From: Frigidibacter sp. SD6-1
Lineage (GTDB): Bacteria > Pseudomonadota > Alphaproteobacteria > Rhodobacterales > Rhodobacteraceae
Length of the DNA stretch: 64,000 nucleotides
NCBI RefSeq assembly: GCF_030143255.1
Contig: NZ_JARJNR010000006.1
Span: 1 to 64,000 of the forward strand
Direction of reading: 5' to 3'
The notes beneath the pieces are model-generated. The model made no database searches and was not told where the DNA came from. It saw only the letters and a program-made list of their open reading frames with translations. Below, piece after piece: positions 43,825 to 53,521 of the stretch (its first letter is position 1; each line of letters starts with the position of its first letter). Made by a program: the position numbers and the translations under genes.

Positions 43825-46269
43825 CTAATCGGCGACAAATCCGGCAGCTTTGAGCCTTTCCAGCTCTTCTTTCGCCGAAATCACGAATTCCCGCGAATCG
43901 TCTTCCGCAACAAGCGCCAGGGCTGCGGCGAATCTTTTCGCCGCGTCGGCACTGGCGCCGGATGCCTTGTAGGCCATCGCCAGATGATATTGGACCATCG
44001 GATCGTTGGGGAGGCCGTTCGCAGCCCGTTCAAGTTCGCTGAGCGCATCGCCGTAATTGCCATTGAGATAGGCGATCCAGCCGTAGGTGTCCTGATAGGC
44101 GGGCACGTCGCTGGCGCGCAGGCGCCGCGCGATGATTTCGGCACGCCGCAAACTGTCGGCGTCCTTGCGGTAACTGGATAGGAGGCTCGCAAGGTTGTTC
44201 GCGACGATCGGGTTCGCCGAATTTTCTTGATAGAGAACCTCGTAGATGGCGATCGCGCCCTCGATATCGCCCTGACCCTCGAGGATGCCCGCCTTGGCCC
44301 AGCGCAACTCGCCCGAGGTCGGGTTGATGGTCAGCGCCTGATCCAGAAGTGTCAGCGCCTCGGCCCGGCGCGCCGGGTCGAGCGCCACCGCCCGGACCAG
44401 GGCCATCCAGATGTCGGTGCGGTCGGGCGACTGGACGAGCAGCGCGCGATATTCGTTCTCTGCCCCTTTCTGATCGCCGGTCAGCGCCAGAACCGTGGCA
44501 TGGATGAACTGCACATCCCTGTTGTCGGGATCCTCGGCGAGTATCTTCGCCGCATAGGCCAGCGCCTCGGCATTGCGCCCGTTGGCCAGATGGTTGCGCA
44601 GAACCGCCACCTTCGCATCCGTACGGGTGCCTTCGGCATTGGCCAGCCGTTCCAGATAGTCAAGGGCATCGCCCGCCTTCTGCTGGCCTTCGAGGATCGA
44701 GGCCCGGAGCGCGCCGATGTCATTTGCGAGCCGCTGATCCTTCTGCGTCTCCAGCTCCCTTACAACCGTCTCGGCTCTCGGCCAGTCCTGCAGCGCGACA
44801 TAGAGCTGACCGAGCGGCACCAGCAAAGCGTCATTTCCCGGCGACAGGCGCAGCGCCTCGACCAGAACGCCCTCGGCCGGCAATAGCTTGTTCTCCGAGG
44901 CGAGCAGTTGGGCGTAGCGCAAGGATTCCGCCGGCGCCCGGCCGGAGGCTTCGACCGCCTGAGCGAGCGTGTCGCGCATCAGGTCGCGCTGGCCGTCACG
45001 CTCGTAGGCCTGCGCCATCAGGGTCAGAAGCGACGCATCGCGCGGGTTCTGGTCGACCGCGTCCCTGAGGATGGCGACCGCGTCGCTGGCATCGTCATCC
45101 ATGATTTGCCAGGTGGCCCTCAGCTTGATCGCCTCGACATTGCCGGAATCCTCGGACAGGACATCATCGACCAGCGCCCGGGCGCCGTCGTTGTCGCCGA
45201 CCGCAAGCTTCATCCGTGCGAGCGCGACCCTGACCGAACGCGCTTCGTCGGCATCGGTCACATCGTCAAGCAGTGCCTCCATCTCGGTGATCGCGCCCTC
45301 GCGGTCACCCTGATCGAAATGGAAACCGGCACGGGCAGAGCGGAAGACTGTCGCCTGCTGGCCGCTCTCGATCAGCCGGTCAATCTCTGCAAGGGCCGCA
45401 TCCGCACCGCGATATTCCCCGAGGAACCGCACCAGCGACGTCAGGTTCTGCATGTCATCGGGCACATCCGTCGCCCGCTGGCGCAGGAAGGCTTCCGCCT
45501 TGTCATATTCCTTGCGCGACAGATACCAGCGCAGCAGCGCCTCTGGCATCTCGGGAGCGTCGGGAAAGGCCTCGATCATCTCGATCAGGCCGCGCTCGAC
45601 CGCCGCATTGTCCTGCAGTGCGGCATTGACCGACAGACGTTGCGCATAGAACAGCTTCTCGGTCGGCGCGACAGCGATGGCCCGGTTCAGCTCATCCAGC
45701 GCTTCAGTCAGCGACTGCCCGCGGATCAGGTCGTCGATGATGACCTTATAAAGCGTCAGATTGTCGGGGACCTTTTCGCGCAGCGCGCGCGCCGCGTCGA
45801 CCGACTTGAGGATCGCCGCACTGTCGCTGCGTTCGACCGCTTGTCCGTAGGTCACGAGAAGCCGCGTCGCCTGAAGGGAAGGGTCGTCCGGGGCGACCGC
45901 AAGGGCTCGCGTGACGAATGTCTCGGCATCCGCCCATTCGCCGCTGTCGGCCGCCATCTCGGACAGCGCCTTCAGCCCTGCCACGTCATTGGGATATTGT
46001 TCGATCAGGCGCAGATACTGGCTGTAGGCCTCGCGCAGGTTGCCGCGCCCGCGCTCGGCCTCGGCATAGGCGAGACGCGCATCGTGATGTTCGCCGTTGA
46101 GCTTGAAGACATTGCGGAATTCGACGAGCGCGCGATCAATGTCGCCCGCCTGCAAATACTCGAGACCGGAATTGAAATGCCGCTCAGCCCGCTGTTCGGC
46201 CGTGTCACATGCAGCAAGAAAACCCATTGTCAGGACAAGGGCAAGGGTCAGGGACAGGCGTTGTCTCAT
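43825..46269 (-). CDS. prsT: TPR-repeat lipoprotein of the exosortase/EPS system (PrsT-like)
   Basis: The 814-residue protein has a lipobox (LAAC at about 17-20 after a hydrophobic leader), so it is a lipoprotein. About 20 tetratricopeptide-like repeats (for example AGDIDRALVEFRNVFKLNGEHHDA) fill the chain to the end. Size, lipobox and setting fit the PEP-CTERM-system TPR lipoprotein family. It probably scaffolds polysaccharide assembly. A GTG three bases earlier (46272) is an alternative start. Confidence 0.85.
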   Translation of the reverse strand: MRQRLSLTLALVLTMGFLAACDTAEQRAERHFNSGLEYLQAGDIDRALVEFRNVFKLNGEHHDARLAYAEAERGRGNLREAYSQYLRLIEQYPNDVAGLKALSEMAADSGEWADAETFVTRALAVAPDDPSLQATRLLVTYGQAVERSDSAAILKSVDAARALREKVPDNLTLYKVIIDDLIRGQSLTEALDELNRAIAVAPTEKLFYAQRLSVNAALQDNAAVERGLIEMIEAFPDAPEMPEALLRWYLSRKEYDKAEAFLRQRATDVPDDMQNLTSLVRFLGEYRGADAALAEIDRLIESGQQATVFRSARAGFHFDQGDREGAITEMEALLDDVTDADEARSVRVALARMKLAVGDNDGARALVDDVLSEDSGNVEAIKLRATWQIMDDDASDAVAILRDAVDQNPRDASLLTLMAQAYERDGQRDLMRDTLAQAVEASGRAPAESLRYAQLLASENKLLPAEGVLVEALRLSPGNDALLVPLGQLYVALQDWPRAETVVRELETQKDQRLANDIGALRASILEGQQKAGDALDYLERLANAEGTRTDAKVAVLRNHLANGRNAEALAYAAKILAEDPDNRDVQFIHATVLALTGDQKGAENEYRALLVQSPDRTDIWMALVRAVALDPARRAEALTLLDQALTINPTSGELRWAKAGILEGQGDIEGAIAIYEVLYQENSANPIVANNLASLLSSYRKDADSLRRAEIIARRLRASDVPAYQDTYGWIAYLNGNYGDALSELERAANGLPNDPMVQYHLAMAYKASGASADAAKRFAAALALVAEDDSREFVISAKEELERLKAAGFVAD

Positions 46270-46374
46270 CACGGGTTCAGCTCACCTTGCCAGCGCGACT
46301 GCCCGCGCCGAAAACACACTCAGCAGCATCACGCAAGGGCATAGCGTGCTCTGCCGGCAGATAACAGGTTTGAA

Positions 46375-47064
46375 CTAGTACCCAGTCCCCTTCGCAACCG
46401 CGCCGAAAGTCTTCAACAGGATCATCAGATCGGTGCGGAAAGACAAGACGTGGTCATAATCATTGTCGAATTCCGCACGCTTGGCGAACGTGCAACTGTT
46501 ACGGTCGGAAATCTGCCAGAGGCCGGAGATGCCCGGACGCAGGCCATAATAGGAAAGGCCGGGATAAAGCGCGCGCTGTTCCGGCATCATCGGCCGCGGC
46601 CCGACCAGGGACATGTGGCCCATCAGCACGTTCCACAGTTGCGGCAACTCATCGAGCGAGGATTTGCGCAGGAAGCGGCCAAGCATGGTGACACGCGGGT
46701 CGTACTTGAGCTTCTGCGTCGCGTCCCATTCGCGGCGTGCGTCCGGGTTTGCCGCCAGATAACCCTCAAGCCGCTTGTCCGCGCCCGCGACCATGGTCCT
46801 GAGCTTGATCATGCGGAAATTGCGTCCGCCCTTGCCAACACGGTCACTGGTATAGAACGGGTTCTCGCCATCCATCATCACGATCAGCGCAAGAAGCGTC
46901 ACGACCGGCGCCACGACGACAGCCGCAGCCAACACGACGGCCACGTCCAGAAAGCGTTTGAAAAACTTGCGATAGACGCCCTGCCGCGCCGGGAGAGCGA
47001 CCTGCCCCAGCGGCGCCGAGGCCGAATGAATTTCGTCGGTCATGTCATTAAACTGCATGGTCAT
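46375..47064 (-). CDS. Initiating sugar-phosphate transferase (WcaJ/ExoY-like, bacterial sugar transferase)
   Basis: The protein of about 229 residues has one N-terminal hydrophobic hairpin (FLDVAVVLAAAVVVAPVV) and the catalytic domain marks SDRVGKGGRNFRMIKLRTM, SLDELPQLWNVL and MSLVGPRP. It moves hexose-1-phosphate onto undecaprenyl phosphate to start the repeat unit. The short form lacks the extra N-terminal helices of WcaJ. The frame stays open to 47235, but residues before MTMQFNDMTDE are not family-like. Confidence 0.9.
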   Translation of the reverse strand: MTMQFNDMTDEIHSASAPLGQVALPARQGVYRKFFKRFLDVAVVLAAAVVVAPVVTLLALIVMMDGENPFYTSDRVGKGGRNFRMIKLRTMVAGADKRLEGYLAANPDARREWDATQKLKYDPRVTMLGRFLRKSSLDELPQLWNVLMGHMSLVGPRPMMPEQRALYPGLSYYGLRPGISGLWQISDRNSCTFAKRAEFDNDYDHVLSFRTDLMILLKTFGAVAKGTGY

Positions 47065-47523
47065 AAAGTCGAACCGATTCCCAGCTTGGTCGAAACAATA
47101 TCTTTCGCGGCCCGAGGGCCGTGGAAATTCCAAAACTTGCGGGAGAGCCCCCTCCCACGTTCCTGATACACCTTCGCCGCCACCGACAAAAGAAGATTTG
47201 GCCATGTTTAACAGGCCCCGGAGGATTCCCGCCAATACAGATGGACTTTGCCAGCGTCAGAGCGCAAAACGCCGTCGCCCGGCATGAATAGGCAGCAAAA
47301 CTGAAACAATGGCGGCAGCAATGTGGCTTCTTGCGCCCGGAAGGGCCGGAAAGCCGGCAAAGATGGCCGAATCAAGCAGCGCTCGCCATATGTCCCGGCA
47401 GGCTTGCATAGGATCGCCATCAAGTTGACGAACTGGTGTGAGCAGTGAGGTGTAAGCCCTTCTGTGACCTTGCTTTGCGGGGTTACAGCGCGCAGGGTGG
47501 TTGCGGCGACGGTGGAAGAGCGG
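47065..47523. other. 459-base divergent intergenic region
   Basis: This gap separates the divergent sugar transferase and ATPase genes and should hold promoters for both. Both flanking frames stay open for part of it, so longer N-termini cannot be fully excluded. I found no convincing -35/-10 pair, sigma-54 site or operator palindrome. Confidence 0.5.
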
Positions 47524-48414
47524 ATGAACAAGGTCGTGGAGACCAGAGCAGAAGATACGGGCAGCATCGGCTTCTACATGGATTTCTTCGGATTCCGGGA
47601 AAGGCCGTTCACGCTCGTCCCCGACCCGGACTTCCTGTTCTGGTCGGCCCAGCACCGGCGTGCCTATTCCGTCCTTGAATTCGGCATCCTGTCGCGCGCG
47701 CCGATCACGCTGGTCACGGGCGGTGTCGGCTGCGGCAAGACCACCCTGTTGCGCGAGCTTCTGCGCCAGTTCGGCGCGAAGGTTACGGTCGGCCTGATCT
47801 CGAACGCGCAAGGCGGCCGGGGCGAACTGATCCAGTGGGTCCTGAACGCGCTTGGCGTGCGGTTCAACCCGGCGGTCGGATATGTGCAACTGTTCCAGCA
47901 ATTGCAGGATTTCCTGATCGACGAGTATGCCGCCGGGCGCCGCGTCGTCCTGATCTTCGACGAGGCGCAGAACCTGTCGCCCGAAAGCCTTGAAGAGCTG
48001 AGGATGCTGACGAACATCAACTCGGGCAAGGACGAGGTGATCCAGCTCGTGCTGGTCGGACAACCGGAATTGCGCGACATGGTGCTGGACCCTTCCTTGC
48101 GCCAGTTGGCGCAAAGGATCGCGGCGAGTTTCCATCTGATGCCGCTCGATGAAAAGGCCGTGGGAGAACTGATCTCCTACCGGCTGCGCGCTGCGGGCGG
48201 AACCGGGGCGGAGATAACGCCCGAAGCGGCAGCCGTGATCCACAAGGCGACGCGCGGCGTGCCGCGGCTCATCAATCAATTGTGCGACATGGCATTGCTT
48301 TACGCCTGGAGTACGGACCATCATCACGTCGATGCGCAGGTCGTGCAATCTGTGCTGGATGATGGCGTGTTTTTCGCCGCGCAGATCGCGGCCGAGGAAG
48401 AGAAACGGAAATGA
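47524..48414 (+). CDS. ExeA/GspA-like AAA ATPase of the exosortase/EPS system
   Basis: The protein of about 296 residues opens with FFGFRERPFTLVPDPDFLFW, the usual start of ExeA-type and PEP-CTERM-associated ATPases. It has Walker A GGVGCGKTTLLREL, Walker B VVLIFDEAQNL and a late GVPRLINQLCD sensor region. It is cytoplasmic. A GGAAGAG before ATG 47524 supports this start. It overlaps the chain-length gene by four bases, so a role in polysaccharide assembly or export is likely, though the exact step is unknown. Confidence 0.88.
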   Translation: MNKVVETRAEDTGSIGFYMDFFGFRERPFTLVPDPDFLFWSAQHRRAYSVLEFGILSRAPITLVTGGVGCGKTTLLRELLRQFGAKVTVGLISNAQGGRGELIQWVLNALGVRFNPAVGYVQLFQQLQDFLIDEYAAGRRVVLIFDEAQNLSPESLEELRMLTNINSGKDEVIQLVLVGQPELRDMVLDPSLRQLAQRIAASFHLMPLDEKAVGELISYRLRAAGGTGAEITPEAAAVIHKATRGVPRLINQLCDMALLYAWSTDHHHVDAQVVQSVLDDGVFFAAQIAAEEEKRK

Positions 48415-49946
48415 ACTTCGATCTGTCCTTCTATTTCGCGGTTTTCCTCCGCCGGATTCACTATTTCATCATCATCACCGCCCTGGTGTCAGCCACCGCG
48501 ATTGCCGCCGCGTTCCTTCTGCCCTCGGTCTACCAGGCGACCTCGCTGCTCGTGCTTGAATCCTCGACCATCCCCGGCGCGCTGGCCGCACCGACCGTAC
48601 AGGCGGCCGCCCTCGAAAAGCTGCAGCTGATCGAGAACAAGCTGATGACGCGGCAGAACCTGATCGACATCGCCAACCGCCTGAATGTCTTCAAGGACAT
48701 CAAGAAGATGACGCCGGACGAGGTGGTCAAGGCGATGCGTCAGGCGACCACGATCAAGAAAAGCGCCAACAAGGGCGAAGCGACGATCATGAACCTGACT
48801 TTCTCGGCCGATACCGGCAGGATTGCTGCGGCCGTGGTCAATGAATATGTCACGCAGATCCTGAAAGAGGACGTCGATCAGCGCACCAAGAGCGCCGAGG
48901 CGACCGTCGATTTCTTTGAACAGGAAGTGAAGCGGCTGAGCGCCGAGCTTGACCAGCTAAGCGCCAAGATCCTCGACTTCCAGAACAAGAATTCCGACGC
49001 GCTGCCCTCGACACTGGCCTTCCGGCTCAGCCAGCAGACGACGCTGCAAGGCAAGCTCGACACGGCGGAACAGAATATCCGCCAGTTGCAGGACCAGCGG
49101 GAGCGTCTGAAGGCGCTGTATGAATCGACGGGCCAGGTTGGCAATGCCGTGGCGCCGCAGACGCCCGAGGCCAAGCAGCTCGCCGCGCTGAACGATCAGC
49201 TGCGCCAGACGCTTGCGGTGCTGGCGCCCGACCATCCGAAGGTGAAGCTGCTGCAAGTGCAGATCGCGCAGCTCGAAGAGATCGTGAAGAACCAGACGGC
49301 ACCGCCCGCCGATGCCGCGAATCCGACAGCCACGATGTTCGACGTCCAACTTGCCGACATCGATTCAAAGATCGCGTTAGAGACCCAGAACCGCGACCAG
49401 ATCGCCGAACAGATGACGGCCCTGCAGGAGACGATCGACCGGACGCCCGCCAACCAGATCGCGCTTGACGCGCTGAACCGCGATTATTCGAACATCCAGC
49501 AGCAATATAACGCCGCGGTCGGCAACCTGTCGAAAGCCTCGGCCGGTGAACGGATCGAGATCCTGTCGAAGGGCGAGAAGCTTTCGGTGCTTGACGCCGC
49601 GACTGTCCCCAACCGCCCGGCCAAGCCGAACCGGCCGCTCATCGCGGTGGGCGGCATGGCGATGGGCATGTTCCTCGGGCTCGGCACCATCTTCCTGACC
49701 GAGCTTCTGAACCGCGCTGTGCGCCGCCCGAAGGATATCGTTTCGGCCTTCGGCATCACGCCCCTGGTGACGATCCCCTACATGCGCACCCCGGCCGAGA
49801 CCTTGCAGCGCCGGTCGATGTTCATCGGCATGATGTTCATGGCGGTCGTCGGGATTCCGGCGATGATCTATGCGGTGCATGTATTCTACCAGCCGCTCGA
49901 TATCCTTCTCGACCGGGTGGCGCGTCAATTTGGTATCCGCCTCTGA
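48411..49946 (+). CDS. Chain-length determinant protein (Wzz/polysaccharide co-polymerase)
   Basis: The 511-residue inner-membrane protein has a first helix near 16-38 and a long periplasmic coiled-coil region (about 140-350, rich in Q, E, K). A Pro-rich PNRPAKPNRP motif comes just before the second helix (about 410-432), and a further hydrophobic segment lies near 465-490. This is the Wzz/ExoP N-terminal layout without a fused kinase; the kinase is the next gene. It sets polymer length together with the Wzy-like protein at 56719. Confidence 0.92.
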   Translation: MNFDLSFYFAVFLRRIHYFIIITALVSATAIAAAFLLPSVYQATSLLVLESSTIPGALAAPTVQAAALEKLQLIENKLMTRQNLIDIANRLNVFKDIKKMTPDEVVKAMRQATTIKKSANKGEATIMNLTFSADTGRIAAAVVNEYVTQILKEDVDQRTKSAEATVDFFEQEVKRLSAELDQLSAKILDFQNKNSDALPSTLAFRLSQQTTLQGKLDTAEQNIRQLQDQRERLKALYESTGQVGNAVAPQTPEAKQLAALNDQLRQTLAVLAPDHPKVKLLQVQIAQLEEIVKNQTAPPADAANPTATMFDVQLADIDSKIALETQNRDQIAEQMTALQETIDRTPANQIALDALNRDYSNIQQQYNAAVGNLSKASAGERIEILSKGEKLSVLDAATVPNRPAKPNRPLIAVGGMAMGMFLGLGTIFLTELLNRAVRRPKDIVSAFGITPLVTIPYMRTPAETLQRRSMFIGMMFMAVVGIPAMIYAVHVFYQPLDILLDRVARQFGIRL

Positions 49947-49983
49947 CAGCAGGGCGGGCAGGTAAGAATTAGCGAGACCCACG

Positions 49984-50820
49984 ATGGAAAAGCTCGAAGC
50001 AGCATTGGCCAAGGCCCGCGAGGCGCGAAAGTCATCTCTGGGTGACGAAGAGGTCGCGCCGCGGGCACCCCGGCAGGCAGGGACACAACAGGCCCCGCGC
50101 GGCGCTGCCGACTGGTCGGCCCTGCCGGAACTGTCGATCACCGTCGAGCAGGCCCGCGGCAGCCGACTTGCTTCGCTTCTGGGGGGCAAGGAAGCGACCC
50201 CCTACGACATGCTCAGGTCACGCACGATCCGGCTGATGAAGGACGCGGGCTGGAGGCGGCTCGCCGTGACCTCGCCCAACGCGGCTTGCGGCAAGACGAC
50301 CGTGTCGCTGAACCTCGCGCTCAGCCTCGCGCGGCAGCGCGACCTGCGGGTCATGCTCATCGACCTCGACCTCAGACGGCCTGCGCTGCACAAGCTGATC
50401 GGCTATCAGCCTGCGCGGTCGTTTCACGAGGTGCTTGAGGAAAAGGCAAACGTGGCCGAAGCCTGCGTCCGTGTCGGCACGAACCTGATCATCGCCATGA
50501 ATGCAACGCCCTCGCGCCACCCTGCCGAAGTCCTGCACAGCGATCGCAGCCGCGAGGTGCTGAAGGCGGTCGAGGCCGCCTGGCAACCCGACATCATGAT
50601 CTTCGACATGTCACCGATGCTGGCAAGCGACGACAATGTGGGCTTCCTTGGCAATGTCGATTGCTCGCTTCTCGTGGTGGCAGCTGAAAGCACGACCCTG
50701 CCGAACATCGATGTCTGCGAGAAGGAACTGGCGCAACTGACCAATGTGCTTGGTGTTGTGCTGAACAAATGCCGCTACGAAGACCCGTCCGCAGGTTACG
50801 GTTACGAAGCCTACGAATAG
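49984..50820 (+). CDS. CpsD/ExoP-type tyrosine kinase
   Basis: The 278-residue cytoplasmic BY-kinase-like protein has an N-terminal segment of about 75 variable residues. The P-loop reads SPNAACGKTTVSLNLA, Walker A' is VMLIDLDLRRP and Walker B is IMIFDMSP. The C-terminus has the tyrosine cluster YGYEAYE expected as autophosphorylation sites. The P-loop is unusual: the first glycine of the GxxxxGK pattern is not present. It partners the Wzz-like protein encoded upstream. A bidirectional terminator follows. Confidence 0.9.
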   Translation: MEKLEAALAKAREARKSSLGDEEVAPRAPRQAGTQQAPRGAADWSALPELSITVEQARGSRLASLLGGKEATPYDMLRSRTIRLMKDAGWRRLAVTSPNAACGKTTVSLNLALSLARQRDLRVMLIDLDLRRPALHKLIGYQPARSFHEVLEEKANVAEACVRVGTNLIIAMNATPSRHPAEVLHSDRSREVLKAVEAAWQPDIMIFDMSPMLASDDNVGFLGNVDCSLLVVAAESTTLPNIDVCEKELAQLTNVLGVVLNKCRYEDPSAGYGYEAYE

Positions 50821-50861
50821 ATCCGTGCACGATTTCCCAGTGATGCGGAATGAAAAGGACA

Positions 50862-50885
50862 AAGGCCGGGCGAGAGCCCGGCCTT
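50862..50885. terminator. Bidirectional terminator between the kinase and the VPVPA-CTERM gene
   Basis: AAGGCCGGGC and GCCCGGCCTT form a perfect 10-bp stem around a GAGA tetraloop, in the 93-base gap between two convergent genes. A-rich flank on the left and a short T/A flank on the right allow use in both directions. Confidence 0.8.
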
Positions 50886-50913
50886 ATCGCTATTTCACAT
50901 GCTGTTGTGAGCG

Positions 50914-51570
50914 TCAGGCCCGTGCGCGCCGACGGAACATCGCCAGACCGCCAAGACCGCCAAGCAGCATCAGACCTGCCGCAGGCACCGGCACCGGCGC
51001 CAGTTCGATCCCGGCAAGCGCACCATCGGCATAGCCGAGGTTGTCGTTGCTGTTCAGCACGGTGAAGCGGATCACAGAGGCGTAGATCGGCTGGAAAGCC
51101 GCCGCGACGAAGCCCGCAGCGCCTGTCCCGGCCAGATCGACCGCAACGAGAGACACGGGCGCGCCGCCATCAATGGAAGCCTGGCCGATTTCGAGCGTCC
51201 CGCCCGTCCGCGCCTGGAACAGGTCGAGGAAGTAGAAGGCGCTTACCATCACCGGCGAGCTGAAGGCGACTTCGATCCATTCCTGACGCATCGGCGTCGT
51301 GGTGATCTCGTCATCGTTCAGACCGACGCCGTAGCCGTCACGCTCGAACGCGAGACCCGTGCCGGTCGGCTTGCTGTTGCCATCGAACAGTTGCGAGTTG
51401 TTCAGATAGCCGCTGCCGGTCATCGTCCAGGTAACCGCCCCATTCATGATCGATCCGGACGTACCGGTCGACGCGGCGGTAAAGTCGATAACTGCTGCGT
51501 TCGTACCAACCGCACCCAGCGCCATGACGGCGCTTGCGCACAGCCCACGAACCAAATTCTTCAAGTACAT
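50914..51570 (-). CDS. Secreted VPxPA-CTERM (exosortase-target) protein
   Basis: The 218-residue protein has a signal peptide (residues 1-25, ending near GTNAAV), a beta-rich middle, and a C-terminal sorting tail. The tail is APVPVPAAG at about 192-199, the hydrophobic LMLLGGLGGLAMF, then RRRARA. This is the VPLPA-CTERM pattern with Val in place of Leu. The XrtD-like exosortase encoded 9 kb away is the expected processing enzyme. The function of the mature protein is unknown; it is probably surface- or EPS-associated. The long upstream extension of this frame is not coding. Confidence 0.88.
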   Translation of the reverse strand: MYLKNLVRGLCASAVMALGAVGTNAAVIDFTAASTGTSGSIMNGAVTWTMTGSGYLNNSQLFDGNSKPTGTGLAFERDGYGVGLNDDEITTTPMRQEWIEVAFSSPVMVSAFYFLDLFQARTGGTLEIGQASIDGGAPVSLVAVDLAGTGAAGFVAAAFQPIYASVIRFTVLNSNDNLGYADGALAGIELAPVPVPAAGLMLLGGLGGLAMFRRRARA

Positions 51571-51976
51571 CGTGTAAACCCCACGTCTGCCATCCGCACC
51601 CTTTGCCATAGTTCTAACACATTTCATCAGGATTGGAACGATGTTTCGCCCAGATTTCGACAAAATATGCCAATGGACGGCAAGGTATAGCTTCGCCCGC
51701 TCATAGCGCGCGAATCGGAAACCGTAAGTCGTTTTGCTGGATACAGTTTCTAGAATAGTGACAAAATTGGGAGGCGCAGAGGGCGATACCTCCACGCAGC
51801 CTTGAAAAAGACCCTGCCGGGAGAGGCTGGGGCGTCTGCACTGGCGGCCGATAGCCCCGCTCCGGCTCGATCCGCACATGCTGAGGCGAATCGTGCTCCG
51901 GCACGATCCGCCACATTTCAAACACAAACCCGCCGGCATCGCTGCCGACGGATCCGTGCGAATTTTGAGGTAGGTG
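51571..51976. other. 406-base intergenic region with hairpins
   Basis: This gap lies between two minus-strand genes and must hold the promoter of the VPVPA-CTERM gene. A perfect 7-bp stem with a TCCG loop lies at 51890-51907. A weaker hairpin (CGGCA/TGCCG, 51934-51947) is followed on the minus strand by a T-rich stretch and could end the beta-helix transcript. No gene is supported here and no clear promoter was found. Confidence 0.4.
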
Positions 51977-53521
51977 CTACTGGCTCTCGTAGGCACCCGC
52001 GTCGGGCGCCGTGCCCTTCGGCCGCGGTGCGCCGAGGATGTCGGAAGGCGTCTGGTACGTCGAGCTGCCCGCATTCGCCGAGAGCGCGCCAGGCATCAAG
52101 GTGAAATCCTGACCGCGATAGTCCGTGAACTCGGTCGCGATTTTTCTCACCACGACATTGTTGGACACCACGATATTGTTGGCCGCCTTGGACGTGCTCT
52201 GGATCTGGTTGGCCGCATTGTTGCCGATCACGACGTTCTTGGATTGTGTGCCGTTCTTGTGCTTGTTGACAGCGATCCAGGGATAGTTGGTCCCCTGCCC
52301 CAGCGCATTGATCACCGTATTCTGGGTGATCTTCGTGTTCAGGGCGCCCGCGATCGTGATGCCATGGTAGGCGGTCACCGAGATCACATTGTTACGGATC
52401 TGCGTGCCATCAAACATGCCGTCGAACATGCCGATGCCCTGCAGCTTGCACTTGAGCGCATTCGTGGTGGGCGCGGTCCATTCGAATATCTTGTTGTTCT
52501 CGATAACGAGGTTGTAGACTGTTCCCGCCCCGGGCTTTCCGGTCGGTCCGCGCGAGTAGGACTGCAACCCGTCTGCATGGTTGGCGTCGATCTGGAAGCA
52601 GTTCTGCACCTTGTTGCCGCGCACGAGAGAATCGTTGCCAAGCGCCCGCATCGCATCGGCCGAGAACCCGTCTACAATATTGTCGATTATCTGGTTCTGC
52701 GGCCCTTCGATATGAATGCCATGGTAGATACCCGTGACTCGGTTCCCGACCGCGATGTTGCGCGCGCCCTGAAGCAGGAAGCCCGAACGCTTGTTGGCCC
52801 TCCAGGTCGTGAGGTTCCAGGACAGATACTTCGCTGCATCCGGCACCGAGCGCACATCCATGCCATAGAAGGCAATGTCGCTCGAATTGGTGTAAGTCCG
52901 GATCAGCGGGCCGGAGCCTGCATTCGCCGACGTCGCCCAGACCTTCAGGTCCCGCATCGTCACATTCGCGGAATTGCCGATCAGGACCGAGTCGACCTGA
53001 GCCGTCTGCCCGGGCACGGGCGCGAAGGTAACCGTGCTTGAAAACTTGTAACCGCTGATGTTGATCGGGCCGTGGTAGCCCTCCATCAGGAAGACCCGGT
53101 CACCACCCTGCAGCTTGCCTGACTTGAGAAGCGCTGCGACAGACGGATAAGTCGGCCCTGCCGAAGGCGGCGCCGTCGGGCTCGTGGCGGTCGTGGCAGA
53201 GCTGGTGGTGGGGCTGGTGGTGGCCGTCTCTGTCGTCGTGCTGAACTGCGGCTCAGCGCTCGTAGGCGTCGATGTGGCCGGCTCGGTCGTCGTCGTGGGC
53301 TCTCCGACACTCACCCACTTGCCCGCAGTGTTGCCGCGCTCGTTCACGTTCAGCCTCAGGCGGCTCACCCGTTTGGTGGCCTTGAGCGAAATGGCAGCCA
53401 GCGGCGTTCCGGCAACCGGACCTGGCCTTACCGGCATGATATAATAGTCGGCGGCTGACAATGCGGTCGCGCTGACCCCGAGGGCCAGGCTGGCGAGCAG
53501 CATGGAACCAAGCAGCTTCAT
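51977..53521 (-). CDS. Secreted right-handed beta-helix protein
   Basis: The 514-residue product has a signal peptide (MKLLGSMLLASLALGVSATA), then about 50 residues, a Thr/Ser/Pro-rich linker (about 75-120) and a long series of parallel beta-helix rungs (NSSDIAFYG, NIAVGNRVTGIYHGIHIEG, NQIIDNIVDG and so on) to about residue 480. Such proteins are often polysaccharide lyases, epimerases or surface adhesins. Its place in an EPS locus suggests action on the polymer. No catalytic residues are clear, so no activity is given. Confidence 0.82.
   Translation of the reverse strand: MKLLGSMLLASLALGVSATALSAADYYIMPVRPGPVAGTPLAAISLKATKRVSRLRLNVNERGNTAGKWVSVGEPTTTTEPATSTPTSAEPQFSTTTETATTSPTTSSATTATSPTAPPSAGPTYPSVAALLKSGKLQGGDRVFLMEGYHGPINISGYKFSSTVTFAPVPGQTAQVDSVLIGNSANVTMRDLKVWATSANAGSGPLIRTYTNSSDIAFYGMDVRSVPDAAKYLSWNLTTWRANKRSGFLLQGARNIAVGNRVTGIYHGIHIEGPQNQIIDNIVDGFSADAMRALGNDSLVRGNKVQNCFQIDANHADGLQSYSRGPTGKPGAGTVYNLVIENNKIFEWTAPTTNALKCKLQGIGMFDGMFDGTQIRNNVISVTAYHGITIAGALNTKITQNTVINALGQGTNYPWIAVNKHKNGTQSKNVVIGNNAANQIQSTSKAANNIVVSNNVVVRKIATEFTDYRGQDFTLMPGALSANAGSSTYQTPSDILGAPRPKGTAPDAGAYESQ

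Noticed and set aside
47464-47523. Start of the ExeA-like ATPase at 47464
   Set aside because: The added 20 residues are not family-like, and a better ribosome binding site precedes ATG 47524.
51571-52074. N-terminal extension of the VPVPA-CTERM gene
   Set aside because: The extension is basic, low-complexity and overlaps the beta-helix gene; a good signal peptide begins at the ATG ending at 51570.
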